Below, piece by piece: positions 38,954-48,947 of a stretch of DNA of 64,000 bases (position 1 is the first letter of the stretch; every line of letters starts with the position of its first letter). This stretch comes from Gracilaria vermiculophylla (taxonomy: Eukaryota; Rhodophyta; Florideophyceae; Gracilariales; Gracilariaceae). Where the stretch lies: positions 2,145,302-2,209,301 of the forward strand of contig JAHNZQ020000016.1 in NCBI GenBank assembly GCA_019155205.2. Reading direction: 5' to 3'. The position numbers and the translations under genes were made by a program. Under the pieces are notes generated by a model. It saw nothing but the letters and a program-made list of their open reading frames with translations. It was not told the DNA's origin and searched no databases.

Positions 38954-41338
38954 CATCCCCCCCAGCAGCGCGAACGCCTCGCCGCCCACGCTGCGCATGC
39001 GCACCGACTCGTCGTCCTCACCGTCGCCGCCGCCGCCGCCGCCCGGCCCCTCGCCGTCGTCCGCGCCCAGCCGCAGCACCAGGTTGTCGCGCCCGCGGAA
39101 CGACGCCGTCGTCTCCTCCGCGCGCGCGCTCAGCTGCCTGTCGCCCAGCACCCCCCCCGCCTCCTCGTCGCCCAGCGCCAGCCCGGCAAACGCCTCCCCC
39201 CCGAACGACTGCATCAGCACCAGCTCCTTCTGCACCCGCTCCTCGCCCCCAATGTAGCTGCTCATCCGGTTCATCCCGCCCTTCGCCCAGTGCGCCGACG
39301 ACCCCACGCGGCTCGCGTGCCGCACCACGTTGCGGAACGACCGGAACCGCTTCCCGCCCCCGTCATCGCTGCCAAAGTCGTCAAACTCCACCGGCGCCCG
39401 TTCCACGTCCATCGACCCCTCCATCGCCTCGATGTCGTCCAGTTTGTTCGCCCTGCGGTACCACATGCACCCCGCCGTCACAACCACCGCCGCAACGCAC
39501 ACCACGCTCACGATGATCCCGCTCAACACCCCGCCGCTCAACCGCTTCTGCTCCGACTCGCTGAACGTCGGCGCCCCCCAGAACACAATCCCGCGCGAGT
39601 CTACCGCCCACGCCCCTTCCACCACGTCAAACCCGAACCCGCTCACCTCCTCTGTCGTCTTCTTCCATTGCCCCAGCGTTCGTTCCAGCAGCCCAAATTT
39701 CGCCGCCGCCTGCCGCTCATCCACCTCGCTGCGAATCTCCAGTTTCTTGGACAGCGCCGCCGCCCGCTCCGCGTCGTCCGCCTTGCACTCAATCTCGATC
39801 ACCGCCGCAGATATGTCCAGCCCTCGCGCAAACGCCTCTCGAGCCTTACGCACACCCTCGCTCCCCTCGCCGCATGCCGTCACGTTCGCCCGAATGATGC
39901 ACAGCAGCAGCACTTTGAGCTCCCGAGGCGCCCTTCCAGCAAACGCCGGAACAGATCGCACGAATGCCAGCCGACTGCTCTCGCTTGAATTCACCCCTTT
40001 CAGCACGTTCTTCGTACTGATTGATTTGATCACATTGTTCACCAGTTGCCCTTGCAATAATCCCTCATTCAAAACCATCAAATGGCTCACCACCCCCGCC
40101 ACGTGAGCAGCCGCCTGAGCACTTCCACTCACCGTCCGTCCTGCAAAGTCGTTCGTGTGCCAAGCACTTAAAATCTCCCTCCCGGGCCCGTACACATCCG
40201 TGCAGTTGCCCCCTCCCGACAGCCCACTTACCCTGTCTGCTTCGTCGCTGGCACCAACTGTCAACACGCCCTCCAACGCCCCCGGGAACCCGTCACACCC
40301 GGACCCGCCTCCGTCTCCGCTTGGCACCACCACCGGGATGCCTCTTTTCAGCACGCTGTCCACCATCGACCGCAGTGCTTGCGACGGCGCCGTCGTGCTC
40401 ACCGCCATCACGATGATTCCGTTTGAGCCCGTTCTGGTTCGGTGGTACACCGCCCAGTCCAACGCGTTGATTATCGACGAAGTCTTGGCGCGCCGGTCGC
40501 ACCCGAACACCCGCAGCGAAATCACTCTCGCCCTTTTCGCAACCCCATAAGTCTTGCCCACGAGGGTGCCCGCCACGTGAGTCCCGTGCCCAGTGCAGTC
40601 CATGTGCACATCATCGCGGTTGTTCACAAAGTCGTATCCGCCCTCCACGCGCCCTTCAAACTCAGAGTGACTGATGCGCACCCCCGAGTCAATCAGGTAC
40701 AGCCATGTGCCTTGTCCAGACGCCTGCACATCAAACTTGTTGTCAAGGGGCAGAGTGCGCTGGTCAATGCGGTCCAGACCCCATGGCACTGGCACGGACG
40801 CCGTCTCCACCGTTGCCGTCACCGTTAGATTATACGTCCCTTCCGAAGCACCGTTTCCAGTGACCACAATGTAGTACACTCCCCCGAGCAATCTGGCCGA
40901 CAGAAACGCTCTGTTTGTCTCAGTCACACATTTAATGTCGTTGGCACCCTCCGCGAGCACCCGAGGCGTGTCGCTGCGTGGGTTCCCATTCAGCACCAGC
41001 AGATAAGTGTCAAAATCCGATCCTTCGCACGTACTCATTTCAACGTTGTATGCCGTGTTAATTCCCTGCAGCCGAAGCTCATGAACAGCTTTGCCACCAA
41101 GACCAACCTCCGCATCACTCAAGTCCTTGAGGCTGTAGTCAAGCTCAATCGCAGCGTCCATGTTTCTCGTCACTCCAATCAAACTGGAGTTGACAACGAT
41201 GGGAGAGATTGTTTGCCCCTCAACTGCCCCCATGAGCAATGTTTGCACCGCTATGGCCACCAACAGTATGTTCACCATGTCCATTACTCCAACACTCTTT
41301 TCCGGTATCGGTTCCAACAACCGCACTTTATACTGCAT
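38822..41338 (-). CDS. Subtilase-like membrane protein lacking catalytic Ser
   Basis: The protein is 838 aa from ATG 41338; an internal ATG at 41284 would start directly at a signal peptide (MDMVNILLVAIAVQTLLMG). A PPC-like beta domain covers about residues 55-175. It is followed by a proteinase-K-type S8 domain with the Asp site (YLIDSGV) and the His site (CTGHGTHVAGT). The Ser site reads VSGSAQAAAHVAG instead of SGTSMAxPHVAG, so residue 407 is Ala. The oxyanion Asn is replaced by Asp (residue 342, PSGDGGG), and the SLSLGGG substrate strand is lost. After it comes a Cys-containing region, one transmembrane segment (IIVSVVCVAAVVVTAGCMW) and an acidic, Gly-rich cytoplasmic tail. This is a type I membrane pseudoprotease, probably a binding or receptor-like protein. 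Confidence 0.85.
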
Positions 41339-41778
41339 GCACGTAGTGGAAAGAGTCGTCTCGGTCACGAGAACAACGTTCAGTCACCAAGATTAGCGTT
41401 CCTTGACTAATCCACACGGCAAGCCATATCTCGCAAGACAATATTGAAGCGTTCCGACGTAATCCTAAGCACGGCAATCCTGCGGCTTTCAGCCGAATGA
41501 TCGATCACCTCAGCACAATACAACAAACAAAGGGAAAAAACAAACAATGCACCGCGGTATACCACACGTTTTATTGGTGACCTTAGCTTTGTCAGCAGCG
41601 CCACTTCACAATATCCTTCTTCGACGTGTGCTGTTATGATTATCCACAGAGCTAATGTACTGCAGAATCGTCATCGTTTTTTCAAACGTCAAAACACACA
41701 GAGTTTAAGATGGAAACGCTGTTCTTCTTTTTGTTTCCTCAGATGACTAGATGTGGGCTCTGCGCAGCACAACTACCC
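41339..41778. other. Intergenic between two minus-strand genes
   Basis: This 440-bp spacer holds the promoter of the subtilase-like gene and the 3' region of THOC5. No other gene is seen. Confidence 0.4.
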
Positions 41779-43590
41779 TCACTTGACGGGACTCTCCGAC
41801 ATTATTGAAGTCCTTTTGGAACGGGTGCGGCTGTTGATCACATTTGAATCTGTGTGCATCCCGTCCTCCTCGACACCAACCGATATATTGTACAGGCGAT
41901 CTAGATATGATAAAAGTACAATTATCTGTGCCCCAAGCAGAACTTCTTCATGTTCCTTGAGCTTTTCAGATTCGCTCATGTCATTCACGCACCGCTCCAA
42001 GTCCAATACGTCCTTCTCTGATACAAGATCACTACCCTTGTCGCAGACAAGTCGAAAAACGGGTGGGCCCAAAGGATAGTCTGGTTCTATACCAATCATG
42101 CAGTTTATTCTCAACGCTTCCCGAGATATAACCATGCACCAAACTTCCGTGTATTTGCCTCCAGTTCCCTCGCGTGCGAGTCTTTCATCCCCGGCCCAGT
42201 CTTGCGGCGGCAGTTTCACAAAGTCTTCCAACTTGGACTTTGGCTCGGATTGCAGCCCGATGTCCACGGGAAGCACGGGTAGTTGTTTCGCCAACAGCAG
42301 TTCAATTTGACTCTTGAGCGATACAATGCTCTTGAGGCGGTTTCTGAGCGTATCACAAATATCCTTAAACCGCAAATGCCCACTCATTTCCATTGCTCGA
42401 GACGGCCACTCAGCAAAGTGAGATTCAACACTCGTTCGCGCCCCGTGCGATTTAACTGGTAACATGCCGGATAATCCGCAAACAACGTTGGCCCACACAA
42501 ATGGGCGACAACCATGTGCCTTGGATACGTCAAACTTAAAGGTGCCTTTTTCAAGATAAGCATTACTCGGATTGGGCGATTCCTCGCCAAAGTCAAAGGG
42601 GTAAAGCATTTGAAGCTCTTTTGTTGGATAGGAAGGCGTTTCGGTGCCATCTGCTACGATCACTGAGGAAACGCTAACAATGTTGAGGTTAACATGATAC
42701 CCAAACTTGACCCGTAGAGCTTGCTCAATTCCATTACGATGCACATCAATTTGAACCCGCATTGGATGTATAGCGTAAAGGTCCTTGCGGATGTGTTTCT
42801 TGGGTGGTTCGCCAAGAATTGAAACGGAGAGATCACCGAATGTATCACGATAGCCCATGGCTTGACGAGCCAGAACATAAAGAGGAGCAGGTAGTTGCTG
42901 GGCTTGTGGGATTGTTGGACTTGCTACATACGTCACGGGCTTTTTTTGGATGAGAGTTCGGAGGGGCTGCAGGTCACTTTCCAAGGAACCGAGCAAGTTT
43001 GGGAGACCTCGAAGTGCAGACTTTGTGTCTTCCAATTCTTTTTCCTTCTCGTGGACCACGTGCAGAACTGCTTCAACAAGCTTCTGCGCTTCCTTCCGTC
43101 GCAACAATTCATTACTCAGGATGTCCATTGTCTGGTGGTGCGTGCTCGAGCCGTCGTCGTTGGAAGAGAGGTTCGCGTCGGGGATGTTCAATTCCAGCTT
43201 TCTCATGTGAGTGGAGGGCCCTGATTCGCACAGCTCAATCTCGTCTTCGAGCATTTTCATCTCGTACTTGAGGTTATCAAGTCTTGACCGCGCTCTCAAA
43301 AGCTTGTCTTGTTCTATGCGGCTTTCTTTTCGGGCTTTATCAACCTCTTTAATAAGGATGTCATGTGAGCTCTTAAGAGACACAAAGTGGCTTAGCAACT
43401 TACGAGATGTATCCCGAAGACGGGATTCAAAGGACTCCAAAGGCTCACGACATCCATTTTCGTTTGAGTTTGACACGGGATGTGGACCCGCGTCTTTAGA
43501 AGTGGCCATTATTGAGTCTCTGAGCGCTCTAATGGCATTTTTAGAGCCTTCCAGCAACGAGCCAAGGTCGGTTGCAACGCTATTGGCCAT
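41779..43590 (-). CDS. THOC5: THO complex subunit 5 homologue
   Basis: This 603-aa protein resembles THOC5, a subunit of the nuclear THO/TREX complex that couples transcription to mRNA export. The N-terminal third (about residues 50-215) is a coiled coil. The family core follows. LPAPLYVLARQAMGYRDTFG matches the conserved LPPPLYVL.QA.AY segment. HPMRVQIDVH, the NLNIVSV strand and the LYPFDFGEESPNPSNAY segment then align in order with the animal protein. The C-terminal half shows DWAGDERLAREG and a final cluster of charged residues. The start (ATG 43590) has family-like spacing to the coiled coil. There are no introns. Confidence 0.85.
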   Translation of the reverse strand: MANSVATDLGSLLEGSKNAIRALRDSIMATSKDAGPHPVSNSNENGCREPLESFESRLRDTSRKLLSHFVSLKSSHDILIKEVDKARKESRIEQDKLLRARSRLDNLKYEMKMLEDEIELCESGPSTHMRKLELNIPDANLSSNDDGSSTHHQTMDILSNELLRRKEAQKLVEAVLHVVHEKEKELEDTKSALRGLPNLLGSLESDLQPLRTLIQKKPVTYVASPTIPQAQQLPAPLYVLARQAMGYRDTFGDLSVSILGEPPKKHIRKDLYAIHPMRVQIDVHRNGIEQALRVKFGYHVNLNIVSVSSVIVADGTETPSYPTKELQMLYPFDFGEESPNPSNAYLEKGTFKFDVSKAHGCRPFVWANVVCGLSGMLPVKSHGARTSVESHFAEWPSRAMEMSGHLRFKDICDTLRNRLKSIVSLKSQIELLLAKQLPVLPVDIGLQSEPKSKLEDFVKLPPQDWAGDERLAREGTGGKYTEVWCMVISREALRINCMIGIEPDYPLGPPVFRLVCDKGSDLVSEKDVLDLERCVNDMSESEKLKEHEEVLLGAQIIVLLSYLDRLYNISVGVEEDGMHTDSNVINSRTRSKRTSIMSESPVK

Positions 43591-44247
43591 GTCGTCAGTC
43601 TGCCGAAAGGTACACCTGCTGTTCCGGTTCTTTGTGACTATGTGCTCTTCTTCTGTGAGATATAACGAAACAATTCACGTTTCGTTTTCGTAGAAAGATC
43701 TTCTTGTAAGCTTGCCGCAGTATTAAGCTCCTTGCTTAGCTCGGTGCTTAGCTCGTTTAACTCTGAAGATGATGCCTCCCTCGGCTTCAAAATGGGTGGC
43801 TCGAACGAAAGGCTTCTACCCCAAAAGCTTCTAACTCGTGACGCTATCTGAAGTTGTTCTCGGGTTCACGCGTCCAAAGAATAACAACTGAATATGAGCG
43901 AGGTGAGAGGGCCGAAAGTAGCTGCAGCGTCAGGGCTGCTTCACAGCACCAGCTGTGTCGAGTTAAACGCCAAAAAGCTTGGGAACGACAAAACTCCGTA
44001 TTTGTTGCCCCGTGCGAGCAAAAGATGGCCTCCTGTACATAAATGGAAAATACTAAAACGAGGGGGGAAAAAAAAGGCTTCGTACGTCTTGAGATGCTTG
44101 TTCATGGCCTTGTTTGCACCTCCTAAAGTAGGTCTGCTCTTAGCTCGGCTTCGGAATTGTGCCACAGGACGAGGCAAATAATTCTTCGACCAACGGAACC
44201 CATGAGAAACCGATGTGGAAAGATACACATCCCATTCTCTGCCGACT
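43591..44247. promoter_or_regulatory. Divergent promoter region, THOC5 / carrier
   Basis: This is a 657-bp interval between divergent start codons, with small frames lacking motifs. It includes a repeated CTTAGCTC word near 43735-43755. It presumably contains both promoters. Confidence 0.4.
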
Positions 44248-45616
44248 ATGGATCACTCAAAACCAACAAAGGATGCCACTGGTGAATCTGCTTCAACGGT
44301 TCCGTATGCGTCTCTAAAGTCGTTCTTGGCCGGAGCTGTTTCTGGAGCAGTAGCCAAAACAGCCGTCGCCCCACTTGATAGGTTAGTTGCAGTAACCTAT
44401 CCTTACTTTTCTATGATGGAATAAAGTTAGGGTTGCCACATATCTCTGACACTTCACGTCTTCTCACCAAACTTTGTTTAGAACAAAGATCCTCATGCAA
44501 ATTTCCCAGATGTATGGATGGAAGAACTACCGCGGGTCAGTTTGGAGCTCGATGAAGACCATATGGAGGACTGAAGGATTCTTCGGATTCTTTCGCGGCA
44601 ACTCAGCCACAATTGCACGAATTATGCCCTATGCTGCTGTGCAGTACTCTGCGTTTGAATTCTATCATCGAACTCTATCAGACCATGTGTTTCAAACTGA
44701 CTCTCCTAACTCTTTAAAGCGCTTCATGGCCGGTGCAATGGCTGGCTCAACGAGCGTGCTGTGCACTTATCCCTTTGACTTGGCGCGAACAGTTTTAGCT
44801 GTACGAGTCGCTCATGCTTCCGCAACTCAGTCTACAGCAAATCCTGGGATTTTAGTAACATTACATTCAATTGCGCGTGAAGAAGGTATCACTGGTGTCT
44901 ATCGTGGTATGTACCCTACATTGGCGGGAGTTGTTCCATATGCTGGAACAAGTTTTCTTACCTTTGGGGTTCTGCGCAGGGCCGCAGATCGTCGTGGTGT
45001 AGCAAATGCATACCCGATCACCACATCTTTGGTTTGTGGCGGAACAGCTGGCCTCGGTGAGTTACATTCCCCTGCGGCCAATTCTAGGTTTTGTTGCCTT
45101 AATCATGTGCATTGAAACGACTTCGAACGCTGACATTTTTCTCCCCGACTTTGACAGTTGCTCAGTGCTGTACATATCCTTTTGACCTGGTGCGGCGAAG
45201 ACTTCAGGCGCTTCACAAGCCCGAACTAATGACAAAACAGGAAAGAGTAGGTACCGGTAGTCGACAATTGAATCTTTCCTTCAACATTCGCCTCCCCTGT
45301 ACTAACGTGTTATTCTCACCTCTTAAATGGTTGACGTCTGTGTTTTCAAACAACTCTATATTTCTTTCTTTTTATGGGTTGGGTTTTTAAGGCTTTCATC
45401 ACTGCAGCGAGCAAACACAGCCGCTTTGGGAATATTTCTGTAGTTCGCGCAGTCATATTTATAATCAACACTGAAGGAATGCGTGGACTATATCGTGGGA
45501 TTCAAGTCAACTTTCTCAAAACCGCCCCAGCCATGTCAATCAGCTTCACCTGTTATGACCGACTTCGATCGGCTCTAGGTGTTCCTCCTGGTAAATACGC
45601 TGCTACAAGGGGTTGA
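44248..45616 (+). CDS. Mitochondrial CoA-type carrier (SLC25A42-like)
   Basis: This is a four-exon gene: 44248-44381, 44482-45056, 45158-45246 and 45392-45616. All introns are GT-AG with donors GTTAGT, GTGAGT and GTAGGT, and joining them keeps one frame. The product is about 340 aa. The three SLC25 signatures are APLDRTKI, YPFDLART and YPFDLVRR. GNSATIARIMPYAAVQYSAFE and GVVPYAGTSFLTF match the coenzyme A/3'-phospho-AMP carriers (SLC25A42 and plant CoAc). It would sit in the mitochondrial inner membrane. It ends only 44 bp from the convergent Tudor/PHD gene. Confidence 0.88.
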
Positions 45617-45660
45617 TCAAAATTCTTACAAATCGGCGAAAAGGATTACAAAAGAAGGCT

Positions 45661-47865
45661 TCAATTACGAAACCCTACATTATTAAAGTTAAGGGGTTTA
45701 CCGTCAACCAGCTCTCGTTCCCTCAAACCAACTGAAGGCTTGAGTAATCCTGACCTTAAAAGCTCAACGTTCTTGGCTCGAGCTACGACCTCAGAGCCAC
45801 TCAGAGGGGATCGTGGTAGAAAACGGCTTCCGCGTCTGGGGACAGTTGTTTCTAGTAGTTTCTTTGAACGACGAAATTTTCTCTTCTCGATCTCATGCCG
45901 AGGCAAGACGACAGGCGATACGTGAGACTGCCATTCTTGCTCCACACCGGAGCCGAAACAATTACCATTGCCATCACACGACGAACTACTGACCAATTCC
46001 TGCTGCTGAGCCTTTCCGTTTTCAAAAGATGTGAAGCTATTGACACTACGATTCGTCGCATCGTCTACGCAGAAACTGCATACAAAATGCTTCTTCGTGG
46101 TAGAACTTGCTCCACTTAAATCATCCACAGATTCTTCAGAGAAACCAACACACTCCAGATGACTCCAGTACCCGCAAAGTCCGCACTGTATAGTAGATCT
46201 CCGCTTGAGAGTGTTCGGACCACCTGAGTACTTAGACTGACACCCGCATCTTATTTCATACCCAACTGCGCCCCCATATGCATCGGAACTGTTGATCAAA
46301 TCACTAGGAACGTCCTCGATATGCTTTGATGGTTGTCGTCGGAGAGGCAAGTCCTTCATTCCGTGTTCGAACACAACTCGTTCTGTGTCCTTCCGATCTG
46401 TCCACCTTTTCGGTTTTGACTTCTTTCTCGAACCCTGATTCCGGACAGTTAGCGATGTCTTCTTTATCTCGAGCTCACCGAAAGACTGCAGAAGTGCTTG
46501 AACTTCATTCTTGTGTTCGTTCACCATATCATGACAGCCATCTATGATGAGTTTTTCAAAACCATCCCCACATTCTTCGTCTACAGAAACATACGGGAAC
46601 CGCATTGAGGGTTTATATCTTCCCAATACACTCGTTTCGCTCATGGGTAAACTCTCTCTTGTCAAATCTAATGAACGGCGAGCTTCAGTACTGGGGCAAA
46701 CAAATGAATCAGGAACTCTTCGAGCTTTCTTCTGCATGCGACGGCTTGATCCATTATTCAAAGGCTTGGCCGTAGCCTTCATCGTATATTTGTAATGAGC
46801 ATCATTGACAAACCGAGGACGTTTGGAAGGAGTTAGGCCTCTTGTCACATTTATAACTTCCCCGATCAAAATATCTTCAGTTTCCGGATGTCGCAAAGTA
46901 CTGCTCAACTGCGGCCGAGCACGGGGAATCGGGACGTCTTCCAGGGCTTGATGGGGATGGCGCTCCTCGGGCACAGGCAGTGCGTGACGACCCGAGATAG
47001 CCCGAGTCCTGATGCTGAGCGCTTTTCCATTCCCATCGTTGATGACTGCTGTGTTTTCCGAATCGTAATGGACACCGTGCTTTACCCGCTGTGTAATTGC
47101 TTCCCAGTCGAGTTCATTGTTTCCGGTTGTTTTCGATGCTTCGGCTCCAGCGCCGAACGGAGCGATTTGTGTGCATCTATTATCAGCATTCAAGGGTATG
47201 AAACACTCGGTGGACGGTTTTGGTGCGTTCGGTTTGAACGAGTTTGTCTTCTTTTCGCTATTACTAACAACACGCACGGACTCCGAATCTGTGCTGGTTT
47301 GAGAGGTTTGGGGAACGTCGGAGGGTACTGCATCTTGTTCAACTACGTCTTGGTCAGAAATAGAAAGAGGATCGTTCAAATCCGAACTTGAAGTCAAGTA
47401 AGGGTCTGTACCCGGCGGCTTCGGGTTGGGCGACTTTGGCTTTGCACCACGGTCTGATGTAACAGACGATGAGTAGTCCACCTGCCCATTACGGATTACA
47501 TCATCCTTTCGCGGATCTGTCCGCGGCAATGTACCATTGACATGACCCTTCACCTTCTCCTTTGGTTGAACTTCTTCAAAGTCTTCCAAAGCAGTGAGAT
47601 CGATAGACACCACTTTCCGGGAGGCTTTAGATGCTGGACGCGAGCTTATTGAGTTCTTGAACAATGACTCGCGCCTTGCCAAGCGGAAAATCTTGATATA
47701 GGCCCACGGGATGTAGTGAACAGTGGTATCACCGATGAATTTGAGCTTGACGACAGCTTGTTGACCTTGGTTGGCATCTTCGAGGACTCTTGCAGCTCGC
47801 CATTGGCAAGTATTTGGTCTACAGGCCTGCACCTCCTCATTAACCCTGACCGCCTTCACTGGCAT
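45661..47865 (-). CDS. Tudor/PHD-finger chromatin-associated protein
   Basis: From the ATG at 47865 (MPVKAVRVNEEV) the protein is 734 aa; the upstream frame lacks an ATG. Residues about 15-60 form a small beta-barrel of the Tudor-knot/Agenet kind (CQWRAARVLED... then VVKLKFIGD and HYIPWAYIKIF). A long Ser/Pro-rich, presumably disordered centre follows. Near residues 560-625 is a PHD-type zinc finger with C4HC3 spacing (IRCGCQSKY, IQCGLCGYWSHLECVGF, FVCSFC). This pairing suggests a histone-mark reader in a chromatin complex. The specific complex is not identifiable. A basic C-terminus follows. Confidence 0.8.
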   Translation of the reverse strand: MPVKAVRVNEEVQACRPNTCQWRAARVLEDANQGQQAVVKLKFIGDTTVHYIPWAYIKIFRLARRESLFKNSISSRPASKASRKVVSIDLTALEDFEEVQPKEKVKGHVNGTLPRTDPRKDDVIRNGQVDYSSSVTSDRGAKPKSPNPKPPGTDPYLTSSSDLNDPLSISDQDVVEQDAVPSDVPQTSQTSTDSESVRVVSNSEKKTNSFKPNAPKPSTECFIPLNADNRCTQIAPFGAGAEASKTTGNNELDWEAITQRVKHGVHYDSENTAVINDGNGKALSIRTRAISGRHALPVPEERHPHQALEDVPIPRARPQLSSTLRHPETEDILIGEVINVTRGLTPSKRPRFVNDAHYKYTMKATAKPLNNGSSRRMQKKARRVPDSFVCPSTEARRSLDLTRESLPMSETSVLGRYKPSMRFPYVSVDEECGDGFEKLIIDGCHDMVNEHKNEVQALLQSFGELEIKKTSLTVRNQGSRKKSKPKRWTDRKDTERVVFEHGMKDLPLRRQPSKHIEDVPSDLINSSDAYGGAVGYEIRCGCQSKYSGGPNTLKRRSTIQCGLCGYWSHLECVGFSEESVDDLSGASSTTKKHFVCSFCVDDATNRSVNSFTSFENGKAQQQELVSSSSCDGNGNCFGSGVEQEWQSHVSPVVLPRHEIEKRKFRRSKKLLETTVPRRGSRFLPRSPLSGSEVVARAKNVELLRSGLLKPSVGLRERELVDGKPLNFNNVGFRN

Positions 47866-48947
47866 TCTGCGCGAAAATGTGGTGCGGAAAAAGTGAGAAC
47901 CATCGGCTGGGAAGCGCTCGCGCTGAAGCGGATCAAATATCGGGGGGTGAAAACGAGTACAGTCGCACCTGGAATGAAATGCTTCGGGAACGAAAGGAGC
48001 AGTCTTGATAAAGATAGAATGAAGATTTGTTGAAAATATCCAAGTGAGAGCGCTCCGTTTGAACAAGGCGATGGACTGCTCCGAGCTTCTGCAGCTGCAG
48101 CTTGAAGCGCAGGAGGGATTAAAAAACGAAACAGGAAGCGAGGGGGGGGTGGAGTATGATACGTCGTGAAGACGTGTTTCGAACTGCAGGTCTCACCCCT
48201 GTCCACGGGTGAACCGCAGCTGTGCGGGATTTAATGTGAAGCTCTTGCTAAGTACGACTCAAGGGTGGCACAGACGAAGGGTCTCCCTCACAGGACATGG
48301 AACAAACACAGCAGAGCCAAGAAAGGATAAGAGGGTGAGTTGCAGTGATAGTGCCGCGAAAGGGCTCGGCGCGCATACGCTCCAGTGGTGCCGCAGGGGA
48401 GGGTTTGTGTGACACCCACTGTGATCCGTGCCGGAACAGAGGTGCATTTTCACGTTGTCAAATGTGTTACAGTGCGGGACCTGTAGGGCTCGCGGCCCCG
48501 ACTAAATTAGTGCATGTTACCATAATAGGGCACCTACCAGCCAAGTCGCAGGACCTCGACGGAAGCCGGAGAGCTTTCCGAATCGAGCGCTCTTCGCGAG
48601 CTTCTACATCACAGTTGAAGCATTCGCCCACAAGGGAGCGTCGGTATGCGTCATCACTCCCTGTCTCCTCCGCACCAGCCGCAACTTTTTGTGGAGCCCC
48701 ATCGGCGAAACAAACGGGCCCTATCTGCGCCGTTTAAAATGGGCCCAACGCCGTAAAGCATTGCCTTTTGACGCCGCTCCGCAAGCCCGACCCGCCGTTG
48801 CGCCATGCCACGCCGCGAATGCGCGAGTGATCTTAGTTGTCGCCAATCCCCACCGTTTGCCGCCCTCTCCAGGCTGAGCTCAGCCAAGCCGCTCCCGTTC
48901 CCCATCATGCTGTGATTACCCAGTGCACTCCGTGAAACACTCTAACA
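47866..48947. promoter_or_regulatory. Divergent intergenic region
   Basis: This is 1.08 kb between the Tudor/PHD gene (minus) and the transporter gene (plus). Open frames such as 48345-48737 show no known motif. The promoters of both genes should lie here. Confidence 0.4.

Noticed and set aside
36813..39257. An 814-codon plus-strand frame spanning three annotated genes
   Set aside because: It overlaps the TPR/HAT 3' end and two minus-strand genes and encodes only Arg/Ala/Pro runs; composition artefact.
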